A DNA stretch of 64,000 nt from Paracoccus aestuariivivens (GCF_009711225.1 NZ_WMIE01000002.1:62001-126000); one strand, 5' to 3'. Shown: positions 1-8,694, counted from the first letter of the stretch. Notes: generated by a model from the letters alone, not told the origin. Numbers and translations are program-made.

Positions 1-133
1 CCCCGCCATGTTCCAGCAGAACTGCCACCACTGGTTGATCCTGCACGGACGCTATGTCTGTCAGGCGCGACGTCCGCGCTGCAAGATCTGCCCCATCGAA
101 GACCTCTGTCCCTTTGAGGAGAAAACCGAATGA
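1..133 (+). CDS. nth: Endonuclease III, C-terminal end only (partial)
   Basis: This is the last 43 codons of a DNA glycosylase/AP lyase that removes oxidised pyrimidines in base-excision repair; the rest lies upstream of the window. The frame carries the C-terminal [4Fe-4S] cluster loop of the Nth family, with cysteines spaced C-x6-C-x2-C-x5-C (CQARRPRCKICPIEDLC), preceded by a segment matching the Nth HxxLIxHGR pattern (HHWLILHGR). The first complete codon is at position 2. The stop TGA (131-133) overlaps the ATG of the next gene by ATGA, so the two are probably translated in a coupled way. The catalytic Lys/Asp and helix-hairpin-helix cannot be checked because they are outside the window. 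Confidence 0.9.
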   Translation, partial: PAMFQQNCHHWLILHGRYVCQARRPRCKICPIEDLCPFEEKTE

Positions 134-1131
134 CGACCCCTTATGTGATCGGGATCGGCAATGCGATCATGGACGTGATCGCGCCCACCTCGGATGCAAG
201 CCTTGCGCGCCTTGGCATCGAAAAGGGGATCATGCAGTTGATCGACCGCGACCGGGCCGAGGTTCTGACCGGCGCGCAGGCCGCCGAGAATGAAAAATCC
301 CGTCTGGTTCCCGGTGGTTCGGTCGCGAACACGCTGGCAGGTCTTGGCATGATGGGGCTGCGCACCGCCTTTATCGGACGCGTCGCGGGCGATCCGCTGG
401 GCCTGTCCTATGCTGAGCAGACCGAGGCATCGGGTACCGTTTTCGTCAACCCGCCCGTCGCGGGTGAGGTGCTGCCGACCTCGCGTTCGATCATTTTCGT
501 GACGCCCGATGGCGAGCGGTCGATGAACACCTATCTGGGCATCTCGGCCGAGTTGGGCACCGATGACGTGAACCCCGCGACCTTCAGCGGCGCGGATTGG
601 CTGTTCCTTGAAGGCTATCTCTTCGACAAGGACATGGGCAAAGCGGCCTTCTTGAAAGCTGCCGATGCCTGCCACAAGGCGGGCGGTCAGGCGGGCATCG
701 CGCTTTCCGACCCGTTCTGCGTCGACCGCCACCGCGATGGTTTCCGCCGTCTGGTCGCCGGTCCGATGGATTACGTGATCGGCAATGTCCATGAATGGAC
801 CTCGCTTTATCAGGTCACCGATCTTGAGGAAGCGCTGCGTCTGGCAAGCGCCGATTGCGGCACGGTGATCTGCACCCGCTCGGGCGAGGATGCGATCCTG
901 ATCCGTGGCGATGAACGCGTGACCGCCCCGGTGAACCGCATCGTTCCGGTCGACGCGACCGGCGCGGGTGACCAATTTGCTGCCGGGCTGATCTATGGAC
1001 TTGCGACTGGCGCGCCTTTGGCGGTCGCGGGGCGTATGGGTTGCATCGCCGCCGCCGAGGTCATCGGCCATGTCGGTGCACGTCCTGAAAGCGATCTGAA
1101 GACCGCTTTCCGCGCCGAAGGGCTGATCTGA
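130..1131 (+). CDS. PfkB-family sugar/nucleoside kinase, probable adenosine kinase
   Basis: A 333-residue ribokinase-fold enzyme that phosphorylates a nucleoside or sugar with ATP. The N-terminal GxGNAxxD-type start (IGIGNAIMD) and the glycine-rich substrate loop VPGGSVANT (about residues 59-67) fit the family. The C-terminal PfkB signature DATGAGDQFAAG (about 276-287) holds the catalytic Asp and the anion hole. Residues such as GLGMMGLRTAFIGRVAGD resemble the adenosine-kinase-like branch common in alphaproteobacteria, which is the basis for the likely substrate; a sugar kinase role is not excluded. The gene starts in an ATGA overlap with nth and is followed by a strong hairpin terminator, so nth-kinase is probably one transcription unit. 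Confidence 0.85.
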   Translation: MTTPYVIGIGNAIMDVIAPTSDASLARLGIEKGIMQLIDRDRAEVLTGAQAAENEKSRLVPGGSVANTLAGLGMMGLRTAFIGRVAGDPLGLSYAEQTEASGTVFVNPPVAGEVLPTSRSIIFVTPDGERSMNTYLGISAELGTDDVNPATFSGADWLFLEGYLFDKDMGKAAFLKAADACHKAGGQAGIALSDPFCVDRHRDGFRRLVAGPMDYVIGNVHEWTSLYQVTDLEEALRLASADCGTVICTRSGEDAILIRGDERVTAPVNRIVPVDATGAGDQFAAGLIYGLATGAPLAVAGRMGCIAAAEVIGHVGARPESDLKTAFRAEGLI

Positions 1132-1148
1132 ACCCATCCGCGAATGGA

Positions 1149-1181
1149 AAAAGGGCAGGGGCCTAGCGCCTCTGCCCTTTT
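1149..1181 (+). terminator. Rho-independent terminator after the adenosine kinase gene
   Basis: A 10-bp perfect stem (AAAAGGGCAG, 1149-1158, with CTGCCCTTTT, 1172-1181) is extended by four more pairs around a 5-nt loop and is followed by a T-rich stretch. It has A-tracts on one side and T-tracts on the other, so it can terminate both the kinase and the convergent fadB operon. Confidence 0.85.
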
Positions 1182-1188
1182 GCTTTTC

Positions 1189-3366
1189 TCAGGCGGCCTT
1201 GCTGCCCGCGCCGGGATAGAAGCTGGCCCCTTTGGCCGCCATGTCGCGCAGCATCTGCGGCGTGGCGAAGCGGTCGCCAAAGCGCGCGGTCAGATCCTCG
1301 GTGATCGCGACACTGCGCGGCGCGCCCAGCATGTCGAGCCAGCCGAAGGGACCGCCGGTCCAAGGCGCAAAGCCCCAGCCAAGGATCGCGCCGACATCGC
1401 CTTCGCGGATGTCTTCCAGCACGCCTTCCTCAAGCGCGCGAACCGCCTCCAGCGACTGGATGAACATCAACCGGTGCTGAATGTCGGTCAGTTCGGGCTG
1501 GGTCTCGGCCTCGGGCCATTCGGTCGAAAGTCCCGACCAGAAGCCCTGACGCTTGCCCGCCTCGTCATAGTCGTAGAAGCCTGACTTGCTTTTGCGACCC
1601 ATGCGGCCCTGCTCGGCCAGCTTGAAGATCACCGCATCAACCGCAGCGTCGGGATAGGCGTCGCCCATCGCGGCCTTGGTCGCCTTGGCGATCTTGATGC
1701 CCAGATCGATCGAGATTTCATCAACCAGTTGAAGCGGACCCAGCGGCATCCCCATCATCTTGGCAGCGTTTTCGATCAGCGTCGGGCTGACGCCTTCGGC
1801 CACCATGCGGATGCCTTCGTTGATATAGGGGATGATGCAGCGGTTCGCGTAGAAGAAGCGCGCATCGTTCACCACGATGGGCGTCTTGCGGATCTGGCGC
1901 ACGAAATCCAGCGCCTTGGCGACCGCGCGGGGACCAGTTTCCTTGCCCTTGATGATCTCGACCAGCATCATCTTGTCGACCGGGCTGAAGAAGTGGATGC
2001 CGATATACTGCGCGGGGCGTGAACTGGCCTTGGCCAGACCGCTGATCGGCAGGGTCGAGGTATTGGTGGCGAAAATCGCATCCTCGGGCATGGCGGCTTC
2101 GGCGCGCTTGGTGACATCGGCCTTGACGGCGGGGTCCTCAAACACCGCCTCGACCACCAGATCGCAACCGGCAAGGGCCGCGTAATCGGTCGTCGGCGTG
2201 ATGCGGGCCAGCACCTCGGCCTTTTTCTCTTCGGTCGATTTGCGGCGGCTGATCGCCTTGTCCAGAAGGGCTGTGGAATAGGCCTTGCCGCGCTCGGCGG
2301 CGTCTTGGGCGGCGTCGATCAGCACGACCTCGATCCCCGCCATGGCGCTGACATAGGCGATGCCCGCGCCCATCATGCCCGCGCCAAGGATGCCGACCTT
2401 TTTCACGGTCTGATCCGGGGCCTCGGGGCGGTTCGCGCCTTTTTCCAGCGCCTCTTTGTTGATGAACAGGCTGCGGATCATCGCCGAAGAGCTGGGGTTC
2501 ATCAGCACATTGGTGAACCAGCGCGCCTCGATCTTCAGCGCGGTGTCAAAGGGCACCAGCGCGCCTTCATAGACCGCCGAAAGCAGCGCCTTGGCGGCGG
2601 GATAAACGCCCAAGGTCTTGCCATGCACCATGGCCGAGGCCCCGACAAAGGTCATGAAACCGGCCGGATGGTATGGCTCGCCGCCGGGCATCTTGTAGCC
2701 CTTGGCGTCCCAAGGTTTCACCAGATCGGCGCCCGTGGCCTGCAGCACCCATGCGCGGGCGGCCTCAACCGGATCGGCCACGACCTCGTCGATCAGCCCG
2801 CCGGATTTCGCCTTGGAGGGGTCGGAAAGCTTGCCCTCCAGCAGGAAGGGTGCCGCCATCATCGCGCCCAGCTTGCGGGTCAGGCGGGTGGTGCCGCCCG
2901 CGCCGGGGAAGATGCCGACCATGATCTCGGGCAGGCCGATCTTGGCCTTGGGGTTGTCGGCGGCAAAGATGCGATGCGTGGCGAGCGGCAGCTCCAGCCC
3001 GATCCCCAGCGCGGTGCCGGGCAGCGCGGTGGCGACCGGCTTGCCGCCCTTTTTCGTCTTGGGGTCCATCCCCGCAAGCTCGATCTTGCGCAGCAGGTGA
3101 TGCAGGGTCATAACCCCGTCAAAGACACCCTGCGCGCCGCCTGCCTTCATGCCGGCAATCACGTTCAGGTCCATCCCTCCGGCAAAGTCCTTTTTGCCCG
3201 AGGTGATGACCACACCCTTGACCGAGGCGTCAGCCAGCGCGTCGTCGATCAGCCCGTTCAGCGTGGCGGCACCGTCCAAGGACAGCACGTTCATCGACTT
3301 GCCGGGCACGTCCCAGGTGATGATGGCGACGCCGTCGGCGTCCTTCTGCATGGTGAAATCGGTCAT
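1189..3366 (-). CDS. fadB: Multifunctional fatty-acid oxidation protein: enoyl-CoA hydratase / 3-hydroxyacyl-CoA dehydrogenase
   Basis: A 725-residue two-enzyme protein of beta-oxidation that hydrates enoyl-CoA and then oxidises the L-3-hydroxyacyl-CoA with NAD. The crotonase half comes first; both catalytic glutamates are visible in GLELPLATH and GLPEIMVGIFPGAGGTTRL. The dehydrogenase half follows with Rossmann motif GILGAGMMGAGIAY (about residues 325-340), catalytic His in GIHFFSPVDKM, and two C-terminal helical domains. Length agrees with the FadB/FadJ family. The start ATG (3364-3366) overlaps the stop of the cupin gene (ATGA); a longer in-frame reading to 3525 would overlap the cupin gene and is not accepted. 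It is the last gene of the MerR-controlled operon and ends against the bidirectional terminator. Confidence 0.95.
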   Translation of the reverse strand: MTDFTMQKDADGVAIITWDVPGKSMNVLSLDGAATLNGLIDDALADASVKGVVITSGKKDFAGGMDLNVIAGMKAGGAQGVFDGVMTLHHLLRKIELAGMDPKTKKGGKPVATALPGTALGIGLELPLATHRIFAADNPKAKIGLPEIMVGIFPGAGGTTRLTRKLGAMMAAPFLLEGKLSDPSKAKSGGLIDEVVADPVEAARAWVLQATGADLVKPWDAKGYKMPGGEPYHPAGFMTFVGASAMVHGKTLGVYPAAKALLSAVYEGALVPFDTALKIEARWFTNVLMNPSSSAMIRSLFINKEALEKGANRPEAPDQTVKKVGILGAGMMGAGIAYVSAMAGIEVVLIDAAQDAAERGKAYSTALLDKAISRRKSTEEKKAEVLARITPTTDYAALAGCDLVVEAVFEDPAVKADVTKRAEAAMPEDAIFATNTSTLPISGLAKASSRPAQYIGIHFFSPVDKMMLVEIIKGKETGPRAVAKALDFVRQIRKTPIVVNDARFFYANRCIIPYINEGIRMVAEGVSPTLIENAAKMMGMPLGPLQLVDEISIDLGIKIAKATKAAMGDAYPDAAVDAVIFKLAEQGRMGRKSKSGFYDYDEAGKRQGFWSGLSTEWPEAETQPELTDIQHRLMFIQSLEAVRALEEGVLEDIREGDVGAILGWGFAPWTGGPFGWLDMLGAPRSVAITEDLTARFGDRFATPQMLRDMAAKGASFYPGAGSKAA

Positions 3367-3833
3367 TCTGTCTCTCCCTGCTTCGGGTAGGGGGTACCGT
3401 CCAGATGCGTGTACCCCTCGGGCGTCGCCAGCATGTCGAGGCCCGGATAATGGCAGATATTGTCGGGGTTCCGGCTGCCCACGATCAGATAGGTCGCGGG
3501 CTGGTCGGTGTGATTCTTGAGGCAATGGGCGACGGGCTCGCCCGCCTTCCAGCAGCAGGCGTCGCCGGGGCCGATGATCGTGGCGTTGCCGTCCTCGATC
3601 ACCGTCAACTCGCCCGAGAGCATGTAAAGGAACTCGTCCTCATGCTCCTCCCAATGCATCTGCGAGCTTTGCCCGCCGGGATGCAAAGTCTCTAGCGCGA
3701 CGCCGTATTGGCTGAGGCCGCCTGCTTCGGAAATGTGGCGATAGGACAGGTTTCCCGAGCCCAGATTATAGGGCTCGGGGTAAGACGAGGTGGCATGCAC
3801 CTCGGGAACGCTGTCCTTGCGGAAAATTGCCAT
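3363..3833 (-). CDS. Cupin-domain protein in beta-oxidation operon
   Basis: A 156-residue small beta-barrel protein. The cupin metal-binding motif 1 is seen as HWEEHEDEFLYMLSGE (about residues 60-75), with the His/His/Glu pattern that usually binds a divalent metal, and motif 2 as PVAHCLKNHTDQPATYLI (about 104-121) with its single His. Its enzyme or binding activity cannot be read from the sequence. It sits between the thiolase and fadB and overlaps both by ATGA, so it is made in fixed proportion with the fatty-acid enzymes. I infer a linked role, possibly sensing or modifying an acyl-CoA intermediate, but no substrate is proposed. Confidence 0.85.
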   Translation of the reverse strand: MAIFRKDSVPEVHATSSYPEPYNLGSGNLSYRHISEAGGLSQYGVALETLHPGGQSSQMHWEEHEDEFLYMLSGELTVIEDGNATIIGPGDACCWKAGEPVAHCLKNHTDQPATYLIVGSRNPDNICHYPGLDMLATPEGYTHLDGTPYPKQGETE

Positions 3834-5044
3834 CAGACTCGCTCGATAATCGTCGCGGCACCCATGCCGGATGCGATGCAGAGCGTCGCAAGACCCACGT
3901 TCTTGTCCTGACGCTCAAGCTCATCCAGCAGCGTCCCGATGATGATCGCGCCGGTCGCGCCCAACGGGTGGCCCATGGCGATCGAGCCGCCATTGACGTT
4001 GACGATGCTCGGTTCGATCTGGAACGCCTGCTGGAAGCGCAGCACGACCGAGGCGAAGGCCTCGTTGACCTCGAACAGGTCGATGTCGGAAATCGCCATG
4101 CCGCTGTCGCGCAGGATCTTTTCGGTCACCGGAACCGGGCCTGTCAGCATGATGGTCGGATCGGTGCCGATCTTGGCGGTCGAACGGATGCGGGCGCGGG
4201 GCGTCAAGCCATAAGCTTTGCCGAATTCCGCGTTTCCGATCAGCACCGCAGCCGCCCCGTCCACGATCCCCGAGGAGTTCCCTGCATGGTGGATGTGTTC
4301 GATATGGTCGAGATGCGGGTATTTCAGCATCGCGACCTTGTCGAAGCCGGGCATCGACTCGCCCATGTCCTTGAAGCTGGCCTTCAGCTTGCCAAGATCC
4401 TCAAGGCTGGTGCCGGGACGCATGTATTCGTCGCGGTCAAGGATGGTCAGGCCGTTCTGGTCCAGCACCGGAACGATCGATTTGGCAAAGCGGTTCTCGC
4501 CCCAAGCCAGTGCGGCGCGACGCTGGGATTCGACGGCCAGCGCATCGGCTTCCTCGCGGCTGAAACCGTATTCGGTGGCGATGATATCCGCCGAGATGCC
4601 TTGCGGTACGAAATAGGTGCCAAAGGTCAGGCTGGGATCGACGGCAATCGCCGCGCCATCGCTGCCCATCGCCACGCGGCCCATCATCTCGACGCCGCCG
4701 GCGATATAGGCCTGTCCCGCGCCGCCCTTCACTTGGTTCGCGGCAAGGTTTACAGCCTCCATGCCGGATGCGCAGAAGCGGTTGATCGCAAGGCCGGGGA
4801 TCGACTGATCCAGTTCTGATGCCAGCACCGCCGAGCGGGCAAGGCAGCCGCCCTGTTCCTTGACCTGCGTGACATTGCCCCAGATCACATCCTCGACGGC
4901 GTGGCCTTCTAGCCCGTTACGTTCCTTGACGGCGTTCAGCAGGCGGGCGGACAGCGCGACCGAGGTGACTTCGTGCAGGCTGCCGTCGGGGCGGCCCTTG
5001 CCGCGCGGCGTGCGGGCGGCGTCATAGATATAGGCTTCGGTCAT
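3833..5044 (-). CDS. fadA: Acetyl-CoA C-acyltransferase (3-ketoacyl-CoA thiolase)
   Basis: A 403-residue thiolase that cleaves 3-ketoacyl-CoA with CoA to acetyl-CoA and a shortened acyl-CoA, the last step of beta-oxidation. The nucleophilic Cys lies in NRFCASGMEAVNLA (about residue 90), the general-base His in GGSIAMGHPLGATGA, and the second Cys in LCIASGMGAATII near the C-terminus. The usual CxGGGxG loop is changed to CIASGMG, a variant of the family. It overlaps the GST gene upstream and the cupin gene downstream by 4 bp each. Pairing with FadB in one operon supports a degradative rather than a biosynthetic thiolase. Confidence 0.93.
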   Translation of the reverse strand: MTEAYIYDAARTPRGKGRPDGSLHEVTSVALSARLLNAVKERNGLEGHAVEDVIWGNVTQVKEQGGCLARSAVLASELDQSIPGLAINRFCASGMEAVNLAANQVKGGAGQAYIAGGVEMMGRVAMGSDGAAIAVDPSLTFGTYFVPQGISADIIATEYGFSREEADALAVESQRRAALAWGENRFAKSIVPVLDQNGLTILDRDEYMRPGTSLEDLGKLKASFKDMGESMPGFDKVAMLKYPHLDHIEHIHHAGNSSGIVDGAAAVLIGNAEFGKAYGLTPRARIRSTAKIGTDPTIMLTGPVPVTEKILRDSGMAISDIDLFEVNEAFASVVLRFQQAFQIEPSIVNVNGGSIAMGHPLGATGAIIIGTLLDELERQDKNVGLATLCIASGMGAATIIERV

Positions 5045-5682
5045 GCGTCCTCCTTCGCGGCCCGGTCCGCAGGGTTGCCGGGCATCAGATCATAGGGGTG
5101 TTTCCAGCCGGGCAGCGCCGCGATGCGCGAAAGCCAGCCGTCGATATGGGGCCATTCGGCGCGGTCGAAACCGAAGGGCTCGGAGTAGAAAAGATAGCCG
5201 CAGCAGGACAGGTCCGCGATGGTGGGCTGATCGCCCGCCAGCCAGTCGCGCCCGTCCAGATGGGCATCAAGGGTTTTTAGGGCCGCGCGCACGCGGCCCT
5301 GCAGGAAGGCGATCACCTCGGCGGGGCGCTTCTCGGGCGGCAGGAAGTTCATCAGGAAGCGCAGCGTCCCGAACTGCCCCGAGCCCTTGTGATTGTCCCA
5401 GAACAGCCAGCGCAGGATCTCGTTCGGGTCGCCATCGGAAAACTGACCGGTCTGTTCCGCCAGATGCAGCAGGATCACGCCGGATTGCGTCAGCATTTCA
5501 CCATTTTCGATGAAGACAGGTGCCTCGGCCATGTCGTTCAGGGCGCGATATTCCGGACTGCGGGTCGCACCGCCAAAGAAATCGACAAAGACGGGCTGCC
5601 AGTCGTAACCGGTCAGCTGCATCATCAGCGCTACCTTGTACGAGTGGCCGGATTCCCCGAAACAATGAAGCTTTGCCGTCAT
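5041..5682 (-). CDS. Glutathione S-transferase family protein
   Basis: A 213-residue protein with an N-terminal thioredoxin-like half containing the cis-Pro region typical of GSTs (DMAEAPVFIENGEMLTQSGVIL, read in parts) and an all-helical C-terminal half with the GDQPTIADLSCCGYLF motif equivalent to the GST helix-6 N-capping box. A clear catalytic Ser or Tyr is not obvious; SGHSYK near residue 12 may supply it. A good ribosome site AAAGGAAA precedes the ATG. It belongs to the fad operon, 177 bp after the acyl-CoA dehydrogenase. I infer a role in detoxifying reactive acyl or enoyl intermediates, but the substrate is unknown. Confidence 0.88.
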   Translation of the reverse strand: MTAKLHCFGESGHSYKVALMMQLTGYDWQPVFVDFFGGATRSPEYRALNDMAEAPVFIENGEMLTQSGVILLHLAEQTGQFSDGDPNEILRWLFWDNHKGSGQFGTLRFLMNFLPPEKRPAEVIAFLQGRVRAALKTLDAHLDGRDWLAGDQPTIADLSCCGYLFYSEPFGFDRAEWPHIDGWLSRIAALPGWKHPYDLMPGNPADRAAKEDA

Positions 5683-5859
5683 ATGTGTTTCCTTTCAGAC
5701 GTTGCCGCGCGGATTATCCTGTTACGGGCGAGGTTGCGGAACCGCGATGTCACATGCTGCGGCCAGATCCTTCGCCCCGACGGATCAGGTGGTTCGAGGC
5801 GTAACAATCCGGCGACATTTCCGCCAGCATCCCCACATTCTCGCTGATGTCCTGCCCGC

Positions 5860-7638
5860 TCAGAACTGATCCTCGGCCAGCGCCATGACGGTGTCGCTGC
5901 CGGTCCGGATCCGCGCGAGATGGGTCGCAGTGATCGGCAGTTGACGCGCCATGTAATAACGTCCGGTCGCCAGCTTGCTTTCGTAGAAATCAAGGCTTGC
6001 GGTGTTGTCGCGCAATGCTTTGCGTGCGGCGGCTGCCATGCGCGTCCACATTAGCCCGAGGGTGACATGGCCGAACAGGTGCATGAAATCATACGAACCG
6101 GAAAGCGCCGCGTTCGGATTTTTCATGCCATGTTCGACGAAGAACATCGTCGCGCTTTGCAGGTCTTTCGATGCCGATTTGAGCGGATCGAGGAAGCCCG
6201 TTTTCAGGTCCTCATCGCCTTCCAGTTCCTTGATCGTGCGTTTGACCAGTTCGAAGAACGCCATCATCGGTTTGCCGCCATCGGCCGCCAGTTTGCGTCC
6301 GACCAGATCAAGCGCCTGCACACCGTTCGCACCTTCGTACAGCATGGTGATCCGCGCATCGCGAACGAATTGCGACATGCCATGTTCTTCGATGTAGCCG
6401 TGTCCGCCAAAAACCTGCTGCGCCTGGATCGTGGTCAGGAAACCGCGGTCGGTCAGGAAGCCCTTGACCACCGGAGTCAGAAGCGAAACGAGGCCATCCG
6501 CATCGCTGTCATTGCCAAGCTCGCTGCGGTCGATCAGTTGGGCGCACCAGGACGACAGGGCCCGCGCGCCTTCGACGAAGCTTTTCTGATCCATCAGGCT
6601 GCGGCGGATATCGGGATGGACGATCAGCGGGTCGGCGGGGGCGCCCGGCGTCGCGGCGCCGGTGACGGCGCGTCCTTGCAGGCGGTCACAGGCATAGGCC
6701 GCGGCGTTCTGATAGGCCGCGCTAGCCACCGCATATCCCTGCACCCCGACGCCAAGGCGCGCTTCGTTCATCATGGTGAACATGGCGCGCATGCCCTTGT
6801 GCAAGTCGCCCAGCAGCCAGCCTTTCGCGCCGTCATAGTTCATCACGCAGGTCGCGTTGCCGTGGATGCCCATCTTGTGCTCGATGCTGCCGACCGTGAC
6901 CGCGTTGCGATCACCCAGCGAGCCATCGGCATTCACTAGGAACTTCGGCACGATGAACAGCGAGATGCCTTTCGTGCCCTCTCCGCCACCCGGAGCCTTG
7001 GCAAGGACGAGGTGGATGATGTTCTGGGCCATGTCGTGGTCGCCCGCCGAGATGAAGATCTTCTGGCCGGTGATGGCGTAGCTGCCGTCTTCTTGCGGTT
7101 CGGCACGGGTGCGCAGCAAGCCCAGATCCGTCCCCGCATGGGGCTCGGTCAGGTTCATGGTGCCGGTCCAGTCACAGCTGACCATCTTGGGCAGATAGGT
7201 CGCCTTCTGCTCGGCCGTGCCATGGGTGTGGATCGCGGAATAAGCCCCGTGGGTCAGGCCCTGATACATCGAGAAAGCCATGTTGGCGGCGGTGAATATC
7301 TCGCCAATGGCCAGTCCGATGACGCGGGGCATGCCCTGACCGCCATATTCGGGGTCGCAATCAAGCGCGGGCCAACCGCCCTCGCGAACCTGATCGAAGG
7401 CATCCTTGAAGCCGTCGGGAGTACGGACGATGCCGTTTTCTAACCGGCAGCCTTGCTGGTCGCCGGTCAGGTTCAGTGGGGCAAGCACTTCCGAGGCAAG
7501 CTTTCCCGCGGCGTCAAGGATGGCCTCGGTGATTTCCGGGTCCAGTTCCGCATAGCCGGGGATATCCTGCTGCGAGACTTCAAGCGTGTCATGCAGGACG
7601 AACTGGATATCGCGGACGGGGGCAGTATAGGCAGGCAT
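5860..7638 (-). CDS. Acyl-CoA dehydrogenase with C-terminal extension (DmdC/FadE-like)
   Basis: A 592-residue FAD enzyme that introduces the trans-2 double bond in acyl-CoA. It has the N-terminal helical domain, the middle beta domain with [16 protein letters not shown] (FAD/substrate loop), the C-terminal domain with [16 protein letters not shown], and the catalytic glutamate in [15 protein letters not shown] further C-terminal helical domain of about 130 residues places it in the large acyl-CoA dehydrogenase branch that includes 3-methylmercaptopropionyl-CoA dehydrogenases; position in a fad operon argues for fatty acyl-CoA instead. It starts 15 bp after the MerR gene, so it is read from the MerR-controlled promoter. 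Confidence 0.92.
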   Translation of the reverse strand: MPAYTAPVRDIQFVLHDTLEVSQQDIPGYAELDPEITEAILDAAGKLASEVLAPLNLTGDQQGCRLENGIVRTPDGFKDAFDQVREGGWPALDCDPEYGGQGMPRVIGLAIGEIFTAANMAFSMYQGLTHGAYSAIHTHGTAEQKATYLPKMVSCDWTGTMNLTEPHAGTDLGLLRTRAEPQEDGSYAITGQKIFISAGDHDMAQNIIHLVLAKAPGGGEGTKGISLFIVPKFLVNADGSLGDRNAVTVGSIEHKMGIHGNATCVMNYDGAKGWLLGDLHKGMRAMFTMMNEARLGVGVQGYAVASAAYQNAAAYACDRLQGRAVTGAATPGAPADPLIVHPDIRRSLMDQKSFVEGARALSSWCAQLIDRSELGNDSDADGLVSLLTPVVKGFLTDRGFLTTIQAQQVFGGHGYIEEHGMSQFVRDARITMLYEGANGVQALDLVGRKLAADGGKPMMAFFELVKRTIKELEGDEDLKTGFLDPLKSASKDLQSATMFFVEHGMKNPNAALSGSYDFMHLFGHVTLGLMWTRMAAAARKALRDNTASLDFYESKLATGRYYMARQLPITATHLARIRTGSDTVMALAEDQF

Positions 7639-7653
7639 GTTTCCTCCGGAAAT

Positions 7654-8055
7654 TCAGGCTGTTTGACGCGCGTCGGTTTGGATCGAGTTAAGCCACTTTT
7701 CGCCCTCGGCGATCTGGTGGCGCAGTTCCAGAATGGCGGTGGCCAGTTCGTCGTACTGGCGCTCCATATCGGCCAGCCGGTCATGGGCGGTCGCGATCGT
7801 GGCGCGGGTTTGCGTCACGTTCCGCTCGGTCGGATCGTAGAGTTCGAGTAACTGCCGGATCTCCTCGAGGGAAAATCCGAAGCGCTTGCCGCGCAGGATC
7901 AGCTTCAGCCGCGCCCGGTCCGACCGCCCGTAAAAGCGGTTCATGTCGCGGCGCAGCGGAAAGATCAGTTCGCGGGATTCGTAAAAGCGCAGGGTCCGCG
8001 GCGTGACGTCGAACTCGTCACACATCTCGCGGATGGTTATCAACCGTTCGCTCAT
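7654..8055 (-). CDS. MerR-family regulator of the beta-oxidation operon
   Basis: A 133-residue DNA-binding protein with the N-terminal MerR winged helix ([20 protein letters not shown]), second helix-turn-helix contact region ([19 protein letters not shown]) and a C-terminal dimerising coiled coil (about residues 75-120). No Cys metal-site is present, consistent with regulators that sense acyl-CoA. The ATG at 8053-8055 has a strong site GGGGAGGGACGGCC in front; an upstream in-frame ATG would lie too close to the promoter. It is the first gene of the operon running to fadB, and the palindrome in its own promoter indicates autoregulation. It is a paralogue of the next MerR gene at 8237-8638. 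Confidence 0.9.
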   Translation of the reverse strand: MSERLITIREMCDEFDVTPRTLRFYESRELIFPLRRDMNRFYGRSDRARLKLILRGKRFGFSLEEIRQLLELYDPTERNVTQTRATIATAHDRLADMERQYDELATAILELRHQIAEGEKWLNSIQTDARQTA

Positions 8056-8093
8056 GGCCGTCCCTCCCCAAGGCTCCAAGTGCATCTGGACCG

Positions 8094-8121
8094 AATATAG
8101 GCGAGGTTTACGTTCACGTAA
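8094..8121 (-). promoter_or_regulatory. Promoter and palindromic MerR operator of the beta-oxidation operon
   Basis: On the minus strand a -10 box TATATT (8094-8099) lies downstream of a perfect inverted repeat TTACGT-N2-ACGTAA (8108-8121), extended by flanking GG/CC (8105-8124). The repeat covers the expected -35 element at 16-17 bp spacing. A palindrome overlapping the -35 to -10 spacer is the usual arrangement for MerR-family control, and ACGT-centred palindromes are known for MerR regulators of acyl-CoA catabolism. Assignment to the adjacent MerR gene is inferred from position. Confidence 0.7.
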
Positions 8122-8167
8122 GCCCCGACGTGGCGTCAGCCTGTCACTAAGCGGCGAGATGCAATAG

Positions 8168-8203
8168 AAAAGACGGCGATCACTTGGATGGTCGCCGTCT
8201 TTT
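8168..8203. terminator. Bidirectional hairpin terminator between the two merR genes
   Basis: A perfect 12-bp stem (AAAAGACGGCGA, 8168-8179, with TCGCCGTCTTTT, 8192-8203) encloses a 12-nt loop. On the minus strand it follows the stop of the second merR gene by about 30 bp, ends in a T-run and should stop that transcript before the fad operon promoter. Confidence 0.8.
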
Positions 8204-8236
8204 CAAGGTCTTGCGAGGTGATGTGCGAAGGATGTT

Positions 8237-8638
8237 TCAGGCGGACCTTTGGTCCTCGCTTTCCATCGCGGCCAGCAAGCGCAGGGTTTCGTCCCGCAAG
8301 TCGCGCAGATCTGACATGGAGGTCTCGATTTCCTCGAATTGCTTCTTCAGCGTTTCGAGCTGCCGGTTGGCAAGGTCGATCCAGACACGATATTGCTCAT
8401 GCGTGCCTTTCTCCTCGTAGATCTGCAGCCATTGCCGGATCTCTTCTAGCGAGAAACCGAAGCGTCGCCCGCGAAGGATTAACGTCATCCGCGCAAGCTC
8501 GCGCGGGCCATAGAACCGTGATCGGCCCTCTTTCTTGGGGCTGAGCAGTTCGATGTACTCGTAATAACGCAAGGTGCGCGGAGTCACGTCGAAACGTGCG
8601 CACATCTCTTTGAAACTGATGTAATCGCTATCTGTCAT
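8237..8638 (-). CDS. MerR-family transcriptional regulator (paralogue)
   Basis: A 133-residue MerR protein, the same length as its neighbour at 7654-8055 and sharing its pattern: [17 protein letters not shown], then [31 protein letters not shown], then a coiled-coil tail. No metal-binding cysteines are seen. The start at 8636-8638 gives [13 protein letters not shown], matching the neighbour; an upstream ATG (8692) would begin inside the palindrome described separately. The gene is divergent from the thioesterase-MATE genes, which it may regulate. It has its own terminator, so it is transcribed separately from the fad operon. A recent tandem duplication followed by change of target is the likely history. 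Confidence 0.88.
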   Translation of the reverse strand: MTDSDYISFKEMCARFDVTPRTLRYYEYIELLSPKKEGRSRFYGPRELARMTLILRGRRFGFSLEEIRQWLQIYEEKGTHEQYRVWIDLANRQLETLKKQFEEIETSMSDLRDLRDETLRLLAAMESEDQRSA

Positions 8639-8675
8639 GGAAGGTCCCGTCAGGATTGGCGCGAGATTATCCGAG

Positions 8676-8694
8676 GGTTGATCCAAACTCAACC
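8676..8694. promoter_or_regulatory. Putative operator between divergent merR and thioesterase genes
   Basis: An inverted repeat GGTTGA-N7-TCAACC lies in the 132-bp gap between the two divergent genes, 38 bp from the MerR start and about 75 bp from the thioesterase start. It could be the binding site of the adjacent MerR protein. It differs in sequence from the TTACGT palindrome at 8108-8121, so the two paralogues may have different targets. I could not place convincing -10 and -35 boxes. Confidence 0.4.

Noticed and set aside
3367..3525. Upstream extension of fadB
   Set aside because: It lies wholly inside the cupin gene and the family start matches ATG 3366 with an ATGA overlap.
5683..5859. 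Small gene in the 177-bp gap between the acyl-CoA dehydrogenase and GST genes
   Set aside because: Only very short frames without homologue-like features or ribosome sites; treated as non-coding.
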